DNA of 64,000 bases from NCBI RefSeq assembly GCF_035917275.1, contig NZ_CP108508.1, positions 4,216,001-4,280,000 of the forward strand, in the 5' to 3' direction. Positions 44,939 through 53,756 of this stretch are shown one piece after another. This stretch comes from Streptomyces sp. NBC_01237 (GTDB taxonomy: Bacteria; Actinomycetota; Actinomycetes; Streptomycetales; Streptomycetaceae). The notes under the pieces were generated by a model. It made no database searches and was not told the DNA's origin. It worked only from the letters and a program-made list of their open reading frames with translations. The position numbers were made by a program, and so were the translations under genes. Positions within the stretch are counted from its first letter, which is position 1; every line of letters starts with the position of its first letter.

Positions 44939-45391
44939 TCACCAGGCGGGAGGGCGAGACTGGTCGCCGCCCTCGATCTCCTTCGGCCAGTCAACGGTGG
45001 CGCCATCCGTCCGGCTCAGGATCCCGGGGTCGGGTGGGAACTCTTCGTCGTGCGGTCCGGACCAGTAGGCCCGCCGCGTGCGCGGAAGGGGTATCTCCAC
45101 CAGCCTGCCGTCGTGGATCATCCACAGCCCGAAACAGTCGTCCTCCTCGTCGTGGATCAGGACCTGCACCGTCTCCGGCCGGGGCCACGGCAAGGACTCC
45201 AGGTGCTTGAGAAGTCCGGATCTGCTGTGCATCCGCACGAACTCCGTACCCCAGCCGAACCCCCAGTTCCCGCCTGGGCGCATCTCGAAGAACACGCCGT
45301 TCCAGGTACGTGTGCCGTCGTGCCGCGTCAGAGGCTCCATGACCGCGTCCGCGTCCTGCGCCAGCACGATGACCTCAGCGATTCTGCTCAT
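44939..45391 (-). CDS. Hypothetical protein
   Basis: 150 aa from ATG 45391 (MSRIAEVIVLAQDADAVMEP). Aromatic-rich: WNGVFFEMRPGGNWGFGWGT, then FGLWMIHDGRLVEIPLP. No signal peptide. Size and composition recall small immunity-type proteins, but no family is recognised. It is on the same strand as the DUF6461 gene 118 bp upstream. Confidence 0.7.
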   Translation of the reverse strand: MSRIAEVIVLAQDADAVMEPLTRHDGTRTWNGVFFEMRPGGNWGFGWGTEFVRMHSRSGLLKHLESLPWPRPETVQVLIHDEEDDCFGLWMIHDGRLVEIPLPRTRRAYWSGPHDEEFPPDPGILSRTDGATVDWPKEIEGGDQSRPPAW

Positions 45392-45509
45392 GCCGGAATA
45401 CCACCGTGCATCACGGATGCATCGCAACCGAGTTCTACCGCAGGTCAATTGATGTCAGCCGCGTGTGCTGCACCGGCGCAGCACACGCGGTCTCCGTCTG
45501 CGTCGGCGG

Positions 45510-46154
45510 TCAGGGGACCCAGGCCGCCTCCGGGTCGCTGAAGAGCGTGTCCGGGGAGGCGAGAAGCACGGTACGGAGCGCTGCGTCCGTCCATGCTGGA
45601 TCGACCGGTATGCCCATCACGTGTTCCATCAGTGCAAAGGACTCGGCGCACAAGGTGCCCATGTGGAAGGCGACGCCGTCCGCCCATGCGGGAACCTCGG
45701 GTTCAGGTTCCATCCAAGCGGCGTCTTCGAGTTCGAAGGGGTCGAACATGCCGTCCACCCGCCCGTCGAGCGCGTGCATGACTTGGTACCGAGCATTGAC
45801 CGTCCTCAAGACGCTGAAGAACTCACCCCCGTCCGACGAGGCCCGCCTGGAGATCTCCGGAATGCTGCCGTGGTAGCCCGACTCGATGGCGATGACGTGC
45901 TTGTCAACGGTGACGACGCGCAGTAGCGCGTACTCCTCGTAGAGGTGACGCGCCTGCTCGTCGGCAGCCTCGGCAAAGGTCATCGTGCGACACACTGCCG
46001 GATCGCCGCCGAACGCTCGGATCACTTCGTTTTCGGTTTTCCCCGAGATCACGGAGAACGTGTACGTCTCCAGTTCGTCCGCATCAGCCCACGCGTACCG
46101 GGCAACGAGGTCATCCCACACAGTAGGTTTCTCTCCCTGATCAGGCGTGATCAC
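45510..46154 (-). CDS. DUF6461-type protein
   Basis: 214 aa from GTG (MITPDQGEKPTVWDDLVARY). The beginning WDDLVARYAWADADELETYT matches the DUF6461-type start, with HVIAIESGYHGSIPEISRRA following. Soluble; function unknown. Its GTG overlaps the stop of the truncated integrase reading frame upstream. Confidence 0.75.
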   Translation of the reverse strand: MITPDQGEKPTVWDDLVARYAWADADELETYTFSVISGKTENEVIRAFGGDPAVCRTMTFAEAADEQARHLYEEYALLRVVTVDKHVIAIESGYHGSIPEISRRASSDGGEFFSVLRTVNARYQVMHALDGRVDGMFDPFELEDAAWMEPEPEVPAWADGVAFHMGTLCAESFALMEHVMGIPVDPAWTDAALRTVLLASPDTLFSDPEAAWVP

Positions 46155-46390
46155 TTCCGCTCGTGGCGCTGCACTTTACCCAGCGTGCGGTGGCACAACG
46201 CTGCGCGGAATGTCTTGACCGAGGGGCCCCGCCCTCGCCGCACCCACCTCGATCCGGTGAGCGCATTGCCGTGCGAGCGCCGCTCCACTCGCGCGTGCCG
46301 GTGTCGGACATCGGCGTCGATGTCATCCGCGAGCCGGCCCTGGTGCTCCTTGGTGGAGTGCTGGTAGATCAGCCGGCGCGGCTCAGGCCC
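46151..46390 (-). pseudogene. Truncated tyrosine integrase, C-terminal remnant
   Basis: The minus-strand frame reads EPRRLIYQHSTKEHQGRLAD then DIDADVRHRHARVE, closely matching the catalytic-Tyr end of the intact integrase at 24396 (AALIYQHSDTERQKEVADGI). Nothing upstream resembles the rest of the enzyme. It marks another, decayed element of the same kind beyond att copy 4. The rest of 46155-46501 holds no gene. Confidence 0.75.
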
Positions 46391-46501
46391 GGTTGGCGGT
46401 GCCGGGACAGGGGGGTGGATGAGTGTGGGACGGCGATCTCCACCCGTCGTTCCACCCGTGGGTCCAGGTGCGAGAGGCCCTGGGCCAGCAGTCTTGAGGG
46501 C

Positions 46502-47047
46502 ATGACAACGACCGAGTGGATCACCGACATCGCCCTCGTCCTGATCGTCTTCCGGCAACTGCGGGAAGGCCGTCTCGACCTCAAGACCTTCCTGATCCCG
46601 CTGGGGATCGTGGCCTTCGTGGCCCACACGTACCTCGACAGCGTGCCCACCGCGGGCAACGACCTGGTGCTGATCGGCGTGCTCATGGCCGTCGGCGCGG
46701 CGCTCGGCATCGCGGGCGGCGTCTACACCCGCATCCGGGTTGTGGGCGAGCACCTGCTGATCAAGGCCGGCGCGGTCTCCGCCATCCTTTGGGTGCTCGG
46801 CATGGGCGCCCGCATGGGCTTCCAGTTCTGGGTCTCGCACGGCGGCGCCGACAACGTCGCGCGGTTCAGCATCGCCCACCACATCACCAGCGACCAGGCC
46901 TGGGTCGCGGCCTTCGTCCTGATGGCACTCACCGAGGTCGTCACGCGACTCGCGACGATCTTTGTCCGGAGCCGGATGGTGAACGGCGGGCAGGCGCGGA
47001 CGATCGCAGCGACGCACCCGGCGCCCTCTCTCGACCGCGCGGCCTGA
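46502..47047 (+). CDS. Multi-pass membrane protein upstream of a two-component system
   Basis: 181 aa (MTTTEWITDIALVLIVFRQL). Five predicted helices: IALVLIVF, LIPLGIVAFVAHTYL, LVLIGVLMAVGAALGIAGG, AVSAILWVLGMGAR and AWVAAFVLMALTEVV. It ends 2-20 bp before the histidine kinase start, so it is in one operon with it. No known family; it may be a sensory partner of the kinase. Confidence 0.85.
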   Translation: MTTTEWITDIALVLIVFRQLREGRLDLKTFLIPLGIVAFVAHTYLDSVPTAGNDLVLIGVLMAVGAALGIAGGVYTRIRVVGEHLLIKAGAVSAILWVLGMGARMGFQFWVSHGGADNVARFSIAHHITSDQAWVAAFVLMALTEVVTRLATIFVRSRMVNGGQARTIAATHPAPSLDRAA

Positions 47048-47067
47048 CCGTGGACTATGGTCACGCC

Positions 47068-48297
47068 GTGCCCGAAGCACAGAGCGTCCCGGAGAAGCAG
47101 AGCACCCCTACGGAGCAGAGCGCGCCCGATACGGGCTCGGCCCCGGACCGGGCGTCCGGCCCCCTGCCCTTCACAGGTCACGATCCTCGCGTGGGCTGGG
47201 TCCTGACCCTCTGCGTCATCGCCTCCGCGTTCATCACGGTGCGGCCGATCGGTCTCGGCGGCCGGGGACTCGTGGTCGCCGCGCTCATCGTCGTCAACTC
47301 GCTCGCCCTCCTCGCCCGGCACCTGCCCGAGCACAGGGTCCCGCCCCGCGTCGCCCCGGTCTGGCTGACCCTCGGCATCGTCGCCGCGGCCGCCCTGATC
47401 GCCGTCAGCCGTAGCGGATCGAGCTACCTCTTCGCGTTCTTCATCGTCGGCCACGCCGGATACCGGCTACAGCCCAAGCCGGCCCTGGCCCTCGCGGCGT
47501 TCTGCGGTCTGCTGTGCGGCGGAGTCCTGTACTTCCGCATCGGCCCCGGCCACCACCTGCTGCCCTGGGCGATCGGTCTGGCCACCGGCGCCCCGGTCGT
47601 CCTCGGCATCATCAACCGCAGCCGCCGGCGCGCCGTCCAGGCGGTGATCGAGGCCGCGGAGTCCGCCGAGCGGGCTGCCCGCGCCGAGGCCCAGGCCGCC
47701 GTCCTCACCGAGCGGGGACGGATCGCCCGCGATGTGCACGACGTCCTGGCCCACTCCCTCGCGGGCATCAACATGCAGCTGGAACTGGCGGACGCCCTGA
47801 TCGAAACCGGAGATCTGGAGAAGGTCCGTGAGGCGAACCAGAAGGCGCACAGCATGGTCAAGGAGAGCCTGAAGCAGGCCCAGTGGACCGTGCACGCGCT
47901 CCGTGAGGACTCCCTGCCGCTGGTGGGCAGCCTGACCGCGATGCTCGACTCGTCCGGCCACCACGACGCCCTCACCCTCACCGGCACCGCGCGCGACGTA
48001 CCGTCCCAGGTCACGCAGAATCTGCTGCGGATCGCACAGGAATCGCTGACCAACGCCGTCCGGCACGCGCCCGGCGGCGAGGTCCACGTGGAGCTGACGT
48101 TCGATGCCGCATCGACGACACTGAGAATCCGTAACAGCGCGGCGACCCGTGCGGTGCGTGCGGGCGTCGGCAGCGGAATGGGGCTGATCGGCATGCGGGA
48201 ACGGGTCGCCCTGCTGGGTGGCACGATCACTGCGGGCCCGGTCACCGAAGGACCGGACGAAGGCGGCTGGCAAGTGGAGGCAGTGATACCGGGATGA
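47068..48297 (+). CDS. NarL-type sensor histidine kinase
   Basis: About 409 aa; start GTG at 47068 (MPEAQSVPEKQ) or 47050. Disordered first 35 residues, then about six membrane helices (to about residue 175). HisKA_3 box ERGRIARDVHDVLAHSLAGI with phospho-His, then ATPase boxes: NLLRIAQESLTNAVRHAPGG (N box) and GSGMGLIGMRERVALLGG (G box). The stop overlaps the regulator start (ATGA). A typical Streptomyces LuxR-class pair; the stimulus is unknown. Confidence 0.92.
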   Translation: MPEAQSVPEKQSTPTEQSAPDTGSAPDRASGPLPFTGHDPRVGWVLTLCVIASAFITVRPIGLGGRGLVVAALIVVNSLALLARHLPEHRVPPRVAPVWLTLGIVAAAALIAVSRSGSSYLFAFFIVGHAGYRLQPKPALALAAFCGLLCGGVLYFRIGPGHHLLPWAIGLATGAPVVLGIINRSRRRAVQAVIEAAESAERAARAEAQAAVLTERGRIARDVHDVLAHSLAGINMQLELADALIETGDLEKVREANQKAHSMVKESLKQAQWTVHALREDSLPLVGSLTAMLDSSGHHDALTLTGTARDVPSQVTQNLLRIAQESLTNAVRHAPGGEVHVELTFDAASTTLRIRNSAATRAVRAGVGSGMGLIGMRERVALLGGTITAGPVTEGPDEGGWQVEAVIPG

Positions 48298-48959
48298 GTG
48301 AACCGACGCAGAATCCCCAGCGGCTGCGTGTGATCGTCGCCGACGACCAGGCTGCCGTACGGGAGCCGCTGGCCGCGGTCCTCGGGCTGGCCGAGGACAT
48401 CGACGTCGTCGCCTCGGCCGCCGACGGCACCGAAGTACTCGCCGCGGTCGCCGCGGGCCCGGTCGACGTGGTCCTGATGGACCTGCGGATGCCGGTGATG
48501 GACGGCACCGAGGCGACCCGGCGGCTCACCGAGGAGCACCCCGAGGTCGCCGTGGTCATCCTGACCACGTTCGCCGACGACGACTCCATCCTGGCCGCGC
48601 TGAGCGCCGGCGCCAGCGGCTATCTCACCAAGAACGCGGGACGCCAGGACATCACCCGCGCCATCCGCGCCGCCGCCGCCGGGCAGTCCGTCCTCGACCG
48701 CGAAGTCCAGAACCGCCTCCTGGAGACGGTCCGCACCAAGCCCCCGGCCCCCGGACAGCCGCTGCCCGACGACATCACCCCGCGCGAGCGCGAGGTCCTC
48801 ACCCTGATCGGCCAGGGCCTGCCGAACCGCGCCATCGCCGAGAAGCTCTTCATCAGCGAGGCCACGGTGAAGACGCACATCAACAACCTCTTCGCCAAGG
48901 CGGACATCAAGGACCGCGCCGACGCCGTGCGCCGCGCCCTGCGGGCAGGCCTGGCCTGA
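48294..48959 (+). CDS. NarL/LuxR-class response regulator
   Basis: 221 aa. Receiver with RVIVADDQAAVREPLAAVLG, phospho-Asp in VDVVLMDLRMPVMDG, Thr in VVILTTFADD and Lys in GYLTKNAG. C-terminal GerE HTH (LTPREREV type: ITPREREVLTLIGQGLPNRA, EATVKTHINNLFAKADIKDR). Cognate to the kinase at 47068. Confidence 0.95.
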   Translation: MSEPTQNPQRLRVIVADDQAAVREPLAAVLGLAEDIDVVASAADGTEVLAAVAAGPVDVVLMDLRMPVMDGTEATRRLTEEHPEVAVVILTTFADDDSILAALSAGASGYLTKNAGRQDITRAIRAAAAGQSVLDREVQNRLLETVRTKPPAPGQPLPDDITPREREVLTLIGQGLPNRAIAEKLFISEATVKTHINNLFAKADIKDRADAVRRALRAGLA

Positions 48960-49425
48960 GTCGTCGAAACCGGTCCTGGACGGTCACGGCTCTCCGCTCG
49001 CCCGCCCGGCCCCAGCGATCAGAGTCCTGGCTCGCCGATCGAGGGCAGCCCCGGCCCGACGTCCCCACCCGGAGCATGCGGTCCCGGCCGTCAGTGCCGA
49101 GGACAGAAGCCCGGGCCGGCTCGTGCATACTCCAGCGTGCTTGGCCAGGGAGCGGGGGCTCGGGCCGGTGGGCGGCGATGACCGGCCCGATGCCGGATCC
49201 CGGGATCTTAACGCCGGTACCGCATGGCGCCCGGAAAGCCGGGCGGCCTCGCCGGGAACAGCCGGTCCGGTCGGCACGGTTGCATCGACCGGGGGGCCCG
49301 GCCCCGCACGGGCGGGGAACACGGAGACCACACGGTCGTCGGCCCCGCCGGGAACCGGGCTCCAGGATCGCGGCGGCCCCGCCGCGTACTCGGACCAAGA
49401 CGTATTTCTACAGAAGGACTGTTCC
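48960..49425. other. Non-coding gap before the deacetylase
   Basis: 466 bp with no credible gene, repeat or operator that I can support; it should contain the terminator of the two-component operon and the promoter of the gene at 49426. Confidence 0.5.
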
Positions 49426-50259
49426 ATGACTGACCGGCCCTTGACGCTCATGGCAGTACACGCCCACCCCGACGACGAGGCGACCAGCACCGGAGGGGTC
49501 CTCGCGCGGTACGCGGCGGAAGGCATCCGCACGGTCCTCGTGACCTGTACCGACGGCGGGTGCGGTGACGGAACGGGGGGTGCCAAGCCGGGCGATCCCG
49601 GGCACGATCCGGCGGCCGTCGCCTCGATGCGCCGTCAAGAGCTCAAGGCGAGCTGTGACGTCCTGAAGGTCAGCGATCTGGAGATGCTGGACTACGCCGA
49701 CTCCGGGATGACCGGCTGGCCGAGCAACGACGCCCCCGGATCCTTCTGGCAGACCCCCGTGGCGGAGGGCGCCGCCCGGCTTGCGGAACTCATGCGGCAC
49801 TACCGGCCCGATGTGGTTGTCACCTACGACGAGAACGGCTTCTACGGTCACCCCGACCACATCCAGGCCCACCGCATCACGATGGCGGCCCTGGAGATGA
49901 CCGCGCTGACACCGAAGGTGTACTGGACGACGATGCCCCACTCGACGATGCAGCGGTTCGGGGAGACCATGCGCGAGTTTCAGGAGGACATGCCGGAGCC
50001 GGACCCTGCCGAGGTCGCCGCGATGGCCGAGATCGGCCTCCCCGACGACGAGATCAGCACGTGGGTGGACACCACCGCCTTCAGCGGTCAGAAGTTCGAT
50101 GCGCTGGCCGCGCACGCCAGTCAGGGCGAGAACATCTTCTTCCTCAAGATGGGCAAGGAGAGGTTCGGCGAGTTGATGGGCATGGAGACCTTCACCCGTG
50201 TCAAGGACACCACCGGCGCGGCCGTGCCCGAGAACGACCTTTTCGCCGGACTGCGCTGA
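49426..50259 (+). CDS. PIG-L/LmbE-family zinc deacetylase
   Basis: 277 aa from ATG with AGAAGGA upstream. Zinc ligands: MAVHAHPDDEATSTGGVLAR (H-P-D-D) and GHPDHIQAH. The catalytic Asp is in the HPDDE motif. It resembles mycothiol S-conjugate amidase/MshB-type proteins (family length about 290), but also general GlcNAc deacetylases; TGGCGDGTGGAKPG-type Gly loops follow. Substrate uncertain. Confidence 0.9.
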   Translation: MTDRPLTLMAVHAHPDDEATSTGGVLARYAAEGIRTVLVTCTDGGCGDGTGGAKPGDPGHDPAAVASMRRQELKASCDVLKVSDLEMLDYADSGMTGWPSNDAPGSFWQTPVAEGAARLAELMRHYRPDVVVTYDENGFYGHPDHIQAHRITMAALEMTALTPKVYWTTMPHSTMQRFGETMREFQEDMPEPDPAEVAAMAEIGLPDDEISTWVDTTAFSGQKFDALAAHASQGENIFFLKMGKERFGELMGMETFTRVKDTTGAAVPENDLFAGLR

Positions 50260-50407
50260 TCCGCCCGTCCGGCCGGGGCCCGGAAAAGCGCATCGGCCGC
50301 AACGGGCGGACGACGACGGCGGCAGACGACGACGGCGGCGGCGGACGGCGGCGGACCGGCGGCGGCGGAAACCGGCCGCCGAGGTCGGCCGGAGGGGCAT
50401 GGCTTGA

Positions 50408-51073
50408 TCAGAGGCGGCAGCTGATTTCGAGGCCGTCCTCAACGGGGAACGTGACGCTGTGGTAGCCGTTGGCGGTGTCGTGGACGTGGTCGAGGTAGGG
50501 GCCGAGGCTGGGGAGGTCCACGTCGTCGGCGACGACAAGGGTGCCGGGGGCGATGCGTGGCTCAAGGAGCTGCAGGACGGGCAGGCAGAGGTCCTTCCAC
50601 CCGTCCAGGAACAGGAAGTCGACCGGCTGCCGCAGTGCGGCGAGTGTCTGTAGAGCGTTCCCCTCCAGCACGGTGATCACGTCGTCGAGGCCGGTGGCGG
50701 CGAAGGTGTCACGGGCACAGGCCGCCTTGGTCCGGCTCATCTCCGTGGTGATGACCTGGCCTGTGCCGTTGTCGCGAACGGCAGCGGCCAGGTGCAGGGT
50801 GGAGATGCCGTACGAGGTACCGAACTCGACGACGACGGCCGGCTTGACGGCGCGGATGAGGTTGTAGAGGAGTCTGCCGCCGTCGGCGGAGACCGGCATG
50901 TAGATCTCCTGCGCTGCGTCGGCATGTTCCTGCGCCGTGAGCGACTCCCGGTCCCAGGGCTGAACGCCCCACAGACGTGCCGCGGTCTCATCGTCACGGG
51001 CGGCGGCTTCGAACATGCGGGTCAGGGCGGCGGAGACACGTGGTTCCGCGAGGGTGCAGGGATGCGTGGGCAC
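50408..51073 (-). CDS. Class I SAM-dependent O-methyltransferase-like protein
   Basis: 221 aa from GTG 51073 with CAGGAG upstream. AdoMet-binding motif VVVEFGTSYGISTLHLAAAV, motif II ITTEMSRTKAACARDTFAAT, then VDFLFLDGWKDLCLPVLQLL and TLVVADDVDLPS. This is the layout of the caffeoyl-CoA/macrocin O-methyltransferase group. Acceptor unknown. The spacer 50260-50407 holds only simple GGCGGC-type repeats. Confidence 0.88.
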   Translation of the reverse strand: MPTHPCTLAEPRVSAALTRMFEAAARDDETAARLWGVQPWDRESLTAQEHADAAQEIYMPVSADGGRLLYNLIRAVKPAVVVEFGTSYGISTLHLAAAVRDNGTGQVITTEMSRTKAACARDTFAATGLDDVITVLEGNALQTLAALRQPVDFLFLDGWKDLCLPVLQLLEPRIAPGTLVVADDVDLPSLGPYLDHVHDTANGYHSVTFPVEDGLEISCRL

Positions 51074-51170
51074 GGTACTGGGCTCCTGGGGTCGGTGCGA
51101 TGGGTGGATGGGTGTCACGGGAGGGCGGACCTGACAGACCGTCCTCCCGTGCCCGCGCCGGGCCGTGTCG

Positions 51171-51395
51171 TCAGCCCGTGCAGGCACCTGCGTCAATGTC
51201 CACGAGCGGGGACGGCCCGCTGGGCTCCCAGGCGAGAAGCTGCCTGGTCGCATGGTCGGACGCGGTCATGGCGGGGGCGAAGAAGCTGCCGACGAAGCCG
51301 AAATGGGCTCCGGCGTCCCCTGGTGCGACGGATTCGTCGCGGCCAAGGAGGCGGGCGTCGTCCGCGGGGACCTGGATGATCCCGCCTCGCCGCAC
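51171..51395 (-). pseudogene. C-terminal remnant of an SDR/NmrA-type oxidoreductase
   Basis: The frame reads AGAHFGFVGSFFAPAMTASD, then HATRQLLAWEPSGPSPLVDI, ending DAGACTG. This is the usual tail of atypical short-chain dehydrogenases (TRELLGW.P.GP.L..D). The Rossmann N-terminus is missing upstream, where the MFS gene region starts. Confidence 0.6.
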
Positions 51396-51488
51396 CGGGG
51401 CGCCGCCCGTGCGGACGCGGTCATCAGCGTGTCCTCCTTTGCCCTGAAAGGGTCATGAGAATGGCGGAGATGGGTGGGAGTGCCCTGA

Positions 51489-53015
51489 TCACGGCGCCGA
51501 CGCCGAGTCAGCCGGCGTGAGGCCCTCCGCTACCGCGGGGCTCCGGTGGGCGCGGCGGGAGCCGACGACGACCAGGGCTCCGGCCAGGAGCACGACGAGG
51601 GCCGCTGCGCGCAGCGCGGTGTTGGCGCCATGGGTGAACGCTTCGGTGACGGCGGTGTGGTCGGCCGGTGCCGACGCGAGCGCTTCCTGCACCGTTCGCG
51701 GGAGCGGCGTGGGCCGGGTCGGCCCGGCGGCCAGCTGGTGGGTGAACCCGGCGGTGAGGATGGTGCCGACGACAGCCACACCCAGGGCGCTGCCCAGTTC
51801 GCGGGTCGCGGACTGCAGACCTCCGGCGATACCCGCCCTCTCCACGGGCAGGGCGGAAGCGATCTGCGTGGTCAGACAGGGCGCGGCCAGCATGATGCCG
51901 AGCCCGATGACGAACAGACCGGCCGCGTACACGGGGTAGGCCATGGTCGAGGCGTACGAGAGTCCGAGCAGGCCGCCGCTGGTGAGCGCGAAGGCCGCGG
52001 AGAGCGTCGCGGGGATACCGAAGCGGCGGATGAGCCCGGGGACGTAGCGGGTGCCCACCAGGAGCGGGAGGGTCAGCGGGATGATCCCGATCCCTGCCTC
52101 CAGGACGGAGAAGCCTCGCCCGTACTGCAGGAGTGAGGCGTTGACGTAGAAGAGCCCGAAGCTTCCGAAGAAGGTGATGGTCATGCCGAGGGCGGCGCTG
52201 CTGAGTGCCGGGCTGCGGAACAGCCGCGGGTCGAGCATGGGATGGGGGACGCGCAGCTCGACACGGACCCAGCACAGGCTCAGCAGAATGCCGCAGGCGA
52301 AGGCGGTGAGGACGACCGGGCTGCCCCAGCCCTGTTCGGGCCCTTCGATGATTCCGGTCAGCAGTGCCACGAAGGCTGCCACGAACAGCAGCGTGCCCGG
52401 CAGGTCGAGGGTGCGGTCGAGCCGAGCGCTGCGCGGCACGGACCGTGCCACCCACGCCAGGCAGCAGGCCGCGATGAGGGCGACCGTCGCGAACAACGCG
52501 CGCCAGGAGCCCGCGCTGAGCACCGCGCCGCCTCCGACGTTGCCGACGACGCCGCCGATACCGGTGGCCGCCGCCCAGACGGCCAGCGCGTGAGGGCGCC
52601 GCTCGGGAGCAGTGGCGTGGAGGAGGACACCGACGCAGTTGGGCAGGACGCACGCGGCGCCGAGACCCGTGATGGCGCGCCCGATCAGCATGATCGGCAC
52701 GTTCGGCGCCATCGCCGACACAACGGCGCCGCACGCGAATATGCCAAGCCCCGCCATGAGGACGCCCTTGCGGCCGAGCTTGTCGCCGGCCGCACCGGCG
52801 GGGATGACCAGGCAGGCGAAGATCACGACATAGGCGTCGACGATCCACAGCAGGTTCGACGAGGTCGGCCGAAGCGGACTCGCGGCCAGTTGCGGCACTG
52901 CCAGGTTGATCGCCGCGACGAATCCGACGACCAGGGCAGTGCACACACTCACGCAGGCGAGCACCGGGCCGGACCGCTGTGCCGGGCGCGGAGCGCCCTC
53001 CGGTAGGTAGGCCAT
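51489..53015 (-). CDS. MFS multidrug transporter (DHA2-type)
   Basis: 508 aa, 14 membrane helices. Start ATG 53015 (MAYLPEGAPRPAQ) with AAGGAA upstream. DHA2 signatures: LLWIVDAYVVIFACLVIPAG, GDKLGRKGVLMAGLGIFACG (loop 2-3), GLGAACVLPNCVGVLLHATA. Divergent from a TetR gene with two matching operators between them, so expression is probably induced by its drug substrate. Confidence 0.95.
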   Translation of the reverse strand: MAYLPEGAPRPAQRSGPVLACVSVCTALVVGFVAAINLAVPQLAASPLRPTSSNLLWIVDAYVVIFACLVIPAGAAGDKLGRKGVLMAGLGIFACGAVVSAMAPNVPIMLIGRAITGLGAACVLPNCVGVLLHATAPERRPHALAVWAAATGIGGVVGNVGGGAVLSAGSWRALFATVALIAACCLAWVARSVPRSARLDRTLDLPGTLLFVAAFVALLTGIIEGPEQGWGSPVVLTAFACGILLSLCWVRVELRVPHPMLDPRLFRSPALSSAALGMTITFFGSFGLFYVNASLLQYGRGFSVLEAGIGIIPLTLPLLVGTRYVPGLIRRFGIPATLSAAFALTSGGLLGLSYASTMAYPVYAAGLFVIGLGIMLAAPCLTTQIASALPVERAGIAGGLQSATRELGSALGVAVVGTILTAGFTHQLAAGPTRPTPLPRTVQEALASAPADHTAVTEAFTHGANTALRAAALVVLLAGALVVVGSRRAHRSPAVAEGLTPADSASAP

Positions 53016-53110
53016 CGCTCTCGATTCCTTCTGGATTGCCGTACACGAAGCACGGTGGGACACCACCCGGCATGCCTCCCGGGACAGGGCGGGGGAAGGC
53101 CGGACATCCT

Positions 53111-53135
53111 TTTACGAGTCACCGTGCACCGTAAA
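53111..53135. promoter_or_regulatory. TetR operator 1
   Basis: TTTACG and CGTAAA arms, centre GTCACCGTGCA. It shares ACGAG-x-CACCGTGC with operator 2. Confidence 0.72.
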
Positions 53136-53143
53136 GGTAACAC

Positions 53144-53166
53144 ATACGAGACACCGTGCCTCGTAT
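53144..53166. promoter_or_regulatory. TetR operator 2
   Basis: ATACGAG-N9-CTCGTAT perfect palindrome, 12 bp before the TetR start and 33 bp from operator 1 (start to start). Confidence 0.75.
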
Positions 53167-53177
53167 ACAGTGGCGAC

Positions 53178-53756
53178 ATGGTGGATGGAAGTGGTCGCGG
53201 ACGGCCCCGCAGTGAAAGCGCACGCGTCGCAGTGCTGCACGCCGTCGACGACCTTCTGGTGGAAGTCGGGTACGCGGCCCTGACCATGAAGGGCATCGCC
53301 GAGCGGGCGGGCGTGGGCCGTCAGACCGTGTACCGCTGGTGGTCGAACAAGGCGGAGGTCCTCTATGAGGCCAGCGCCATCGATGCCCAGCACGAACTGT
53401 CCGTGTCCGGCAGCGACGACCCCCGCAAGGACCTCAAGGCGTATCTCGACGCCCTCGTCACCTTCTTGTCCCGCTCCCACGCGGGCGCGGCCTACCGCGC
53501 GCTCCTGGGGGAAGCCCAGCACGACGCGGACGTCGCCGCGCTGCTCGCTTCCCGCGACATCCTCGGAGAAAGCGCCGCACAGGTCGTGGAGGCGGCGCGG
53601 AAGTCGAGCGGCACCGCCCTCTCGCTCGAACAGGCGACCGCCCTCCTGATCGGCCCGCCCTTCTTCCACATCCTGTCCGGGCGCGGCGCGGACGGCATCG
53701 ACACCGAACAGCTCGCGGAACAGTTCATGCGCACCCTCAGCCATCCGGGGACATGA
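53178..53756 (+). CDS. TetR-family repressor of the MFS gene
   Basis: 192 aa (MVDGSGRGRPRSESARVAVL). HTH: KGIAERAGVGRQTVYRWWSN (about residues 37-56). The C-terminal part is the TetR_C ligand/dimer domain (SLEQATALLIGPPFFHILSG). Binds probably to the two palindromes upstream. Confidence 0.94.
   Translation: MVDGSGRGRPRSESARVAVLHAVDDLLVEVGYAALTMKGIAERAGVGRQTVYRWWSNKAEVLYEASAIDAQHELSVSGSDDPRKDLKAYLDALVTFLSRSHAGAAYRALLGEAQHDADVAALLASRDILGESAAQVVEAARKSSGTALSLEQATALLIGPPFFHILSGRGADGIDTEQLAEQFMRTLSHPGT

Noticed and set aside
49123..49425. N-terminal extension of the PIG-L deacetylase to 49123
   Set aside because: The extension is Gly/Pro/Arg-rich with no ribosome site, while AGAAGGA precedes the ATG at 49426 and the family begins there.
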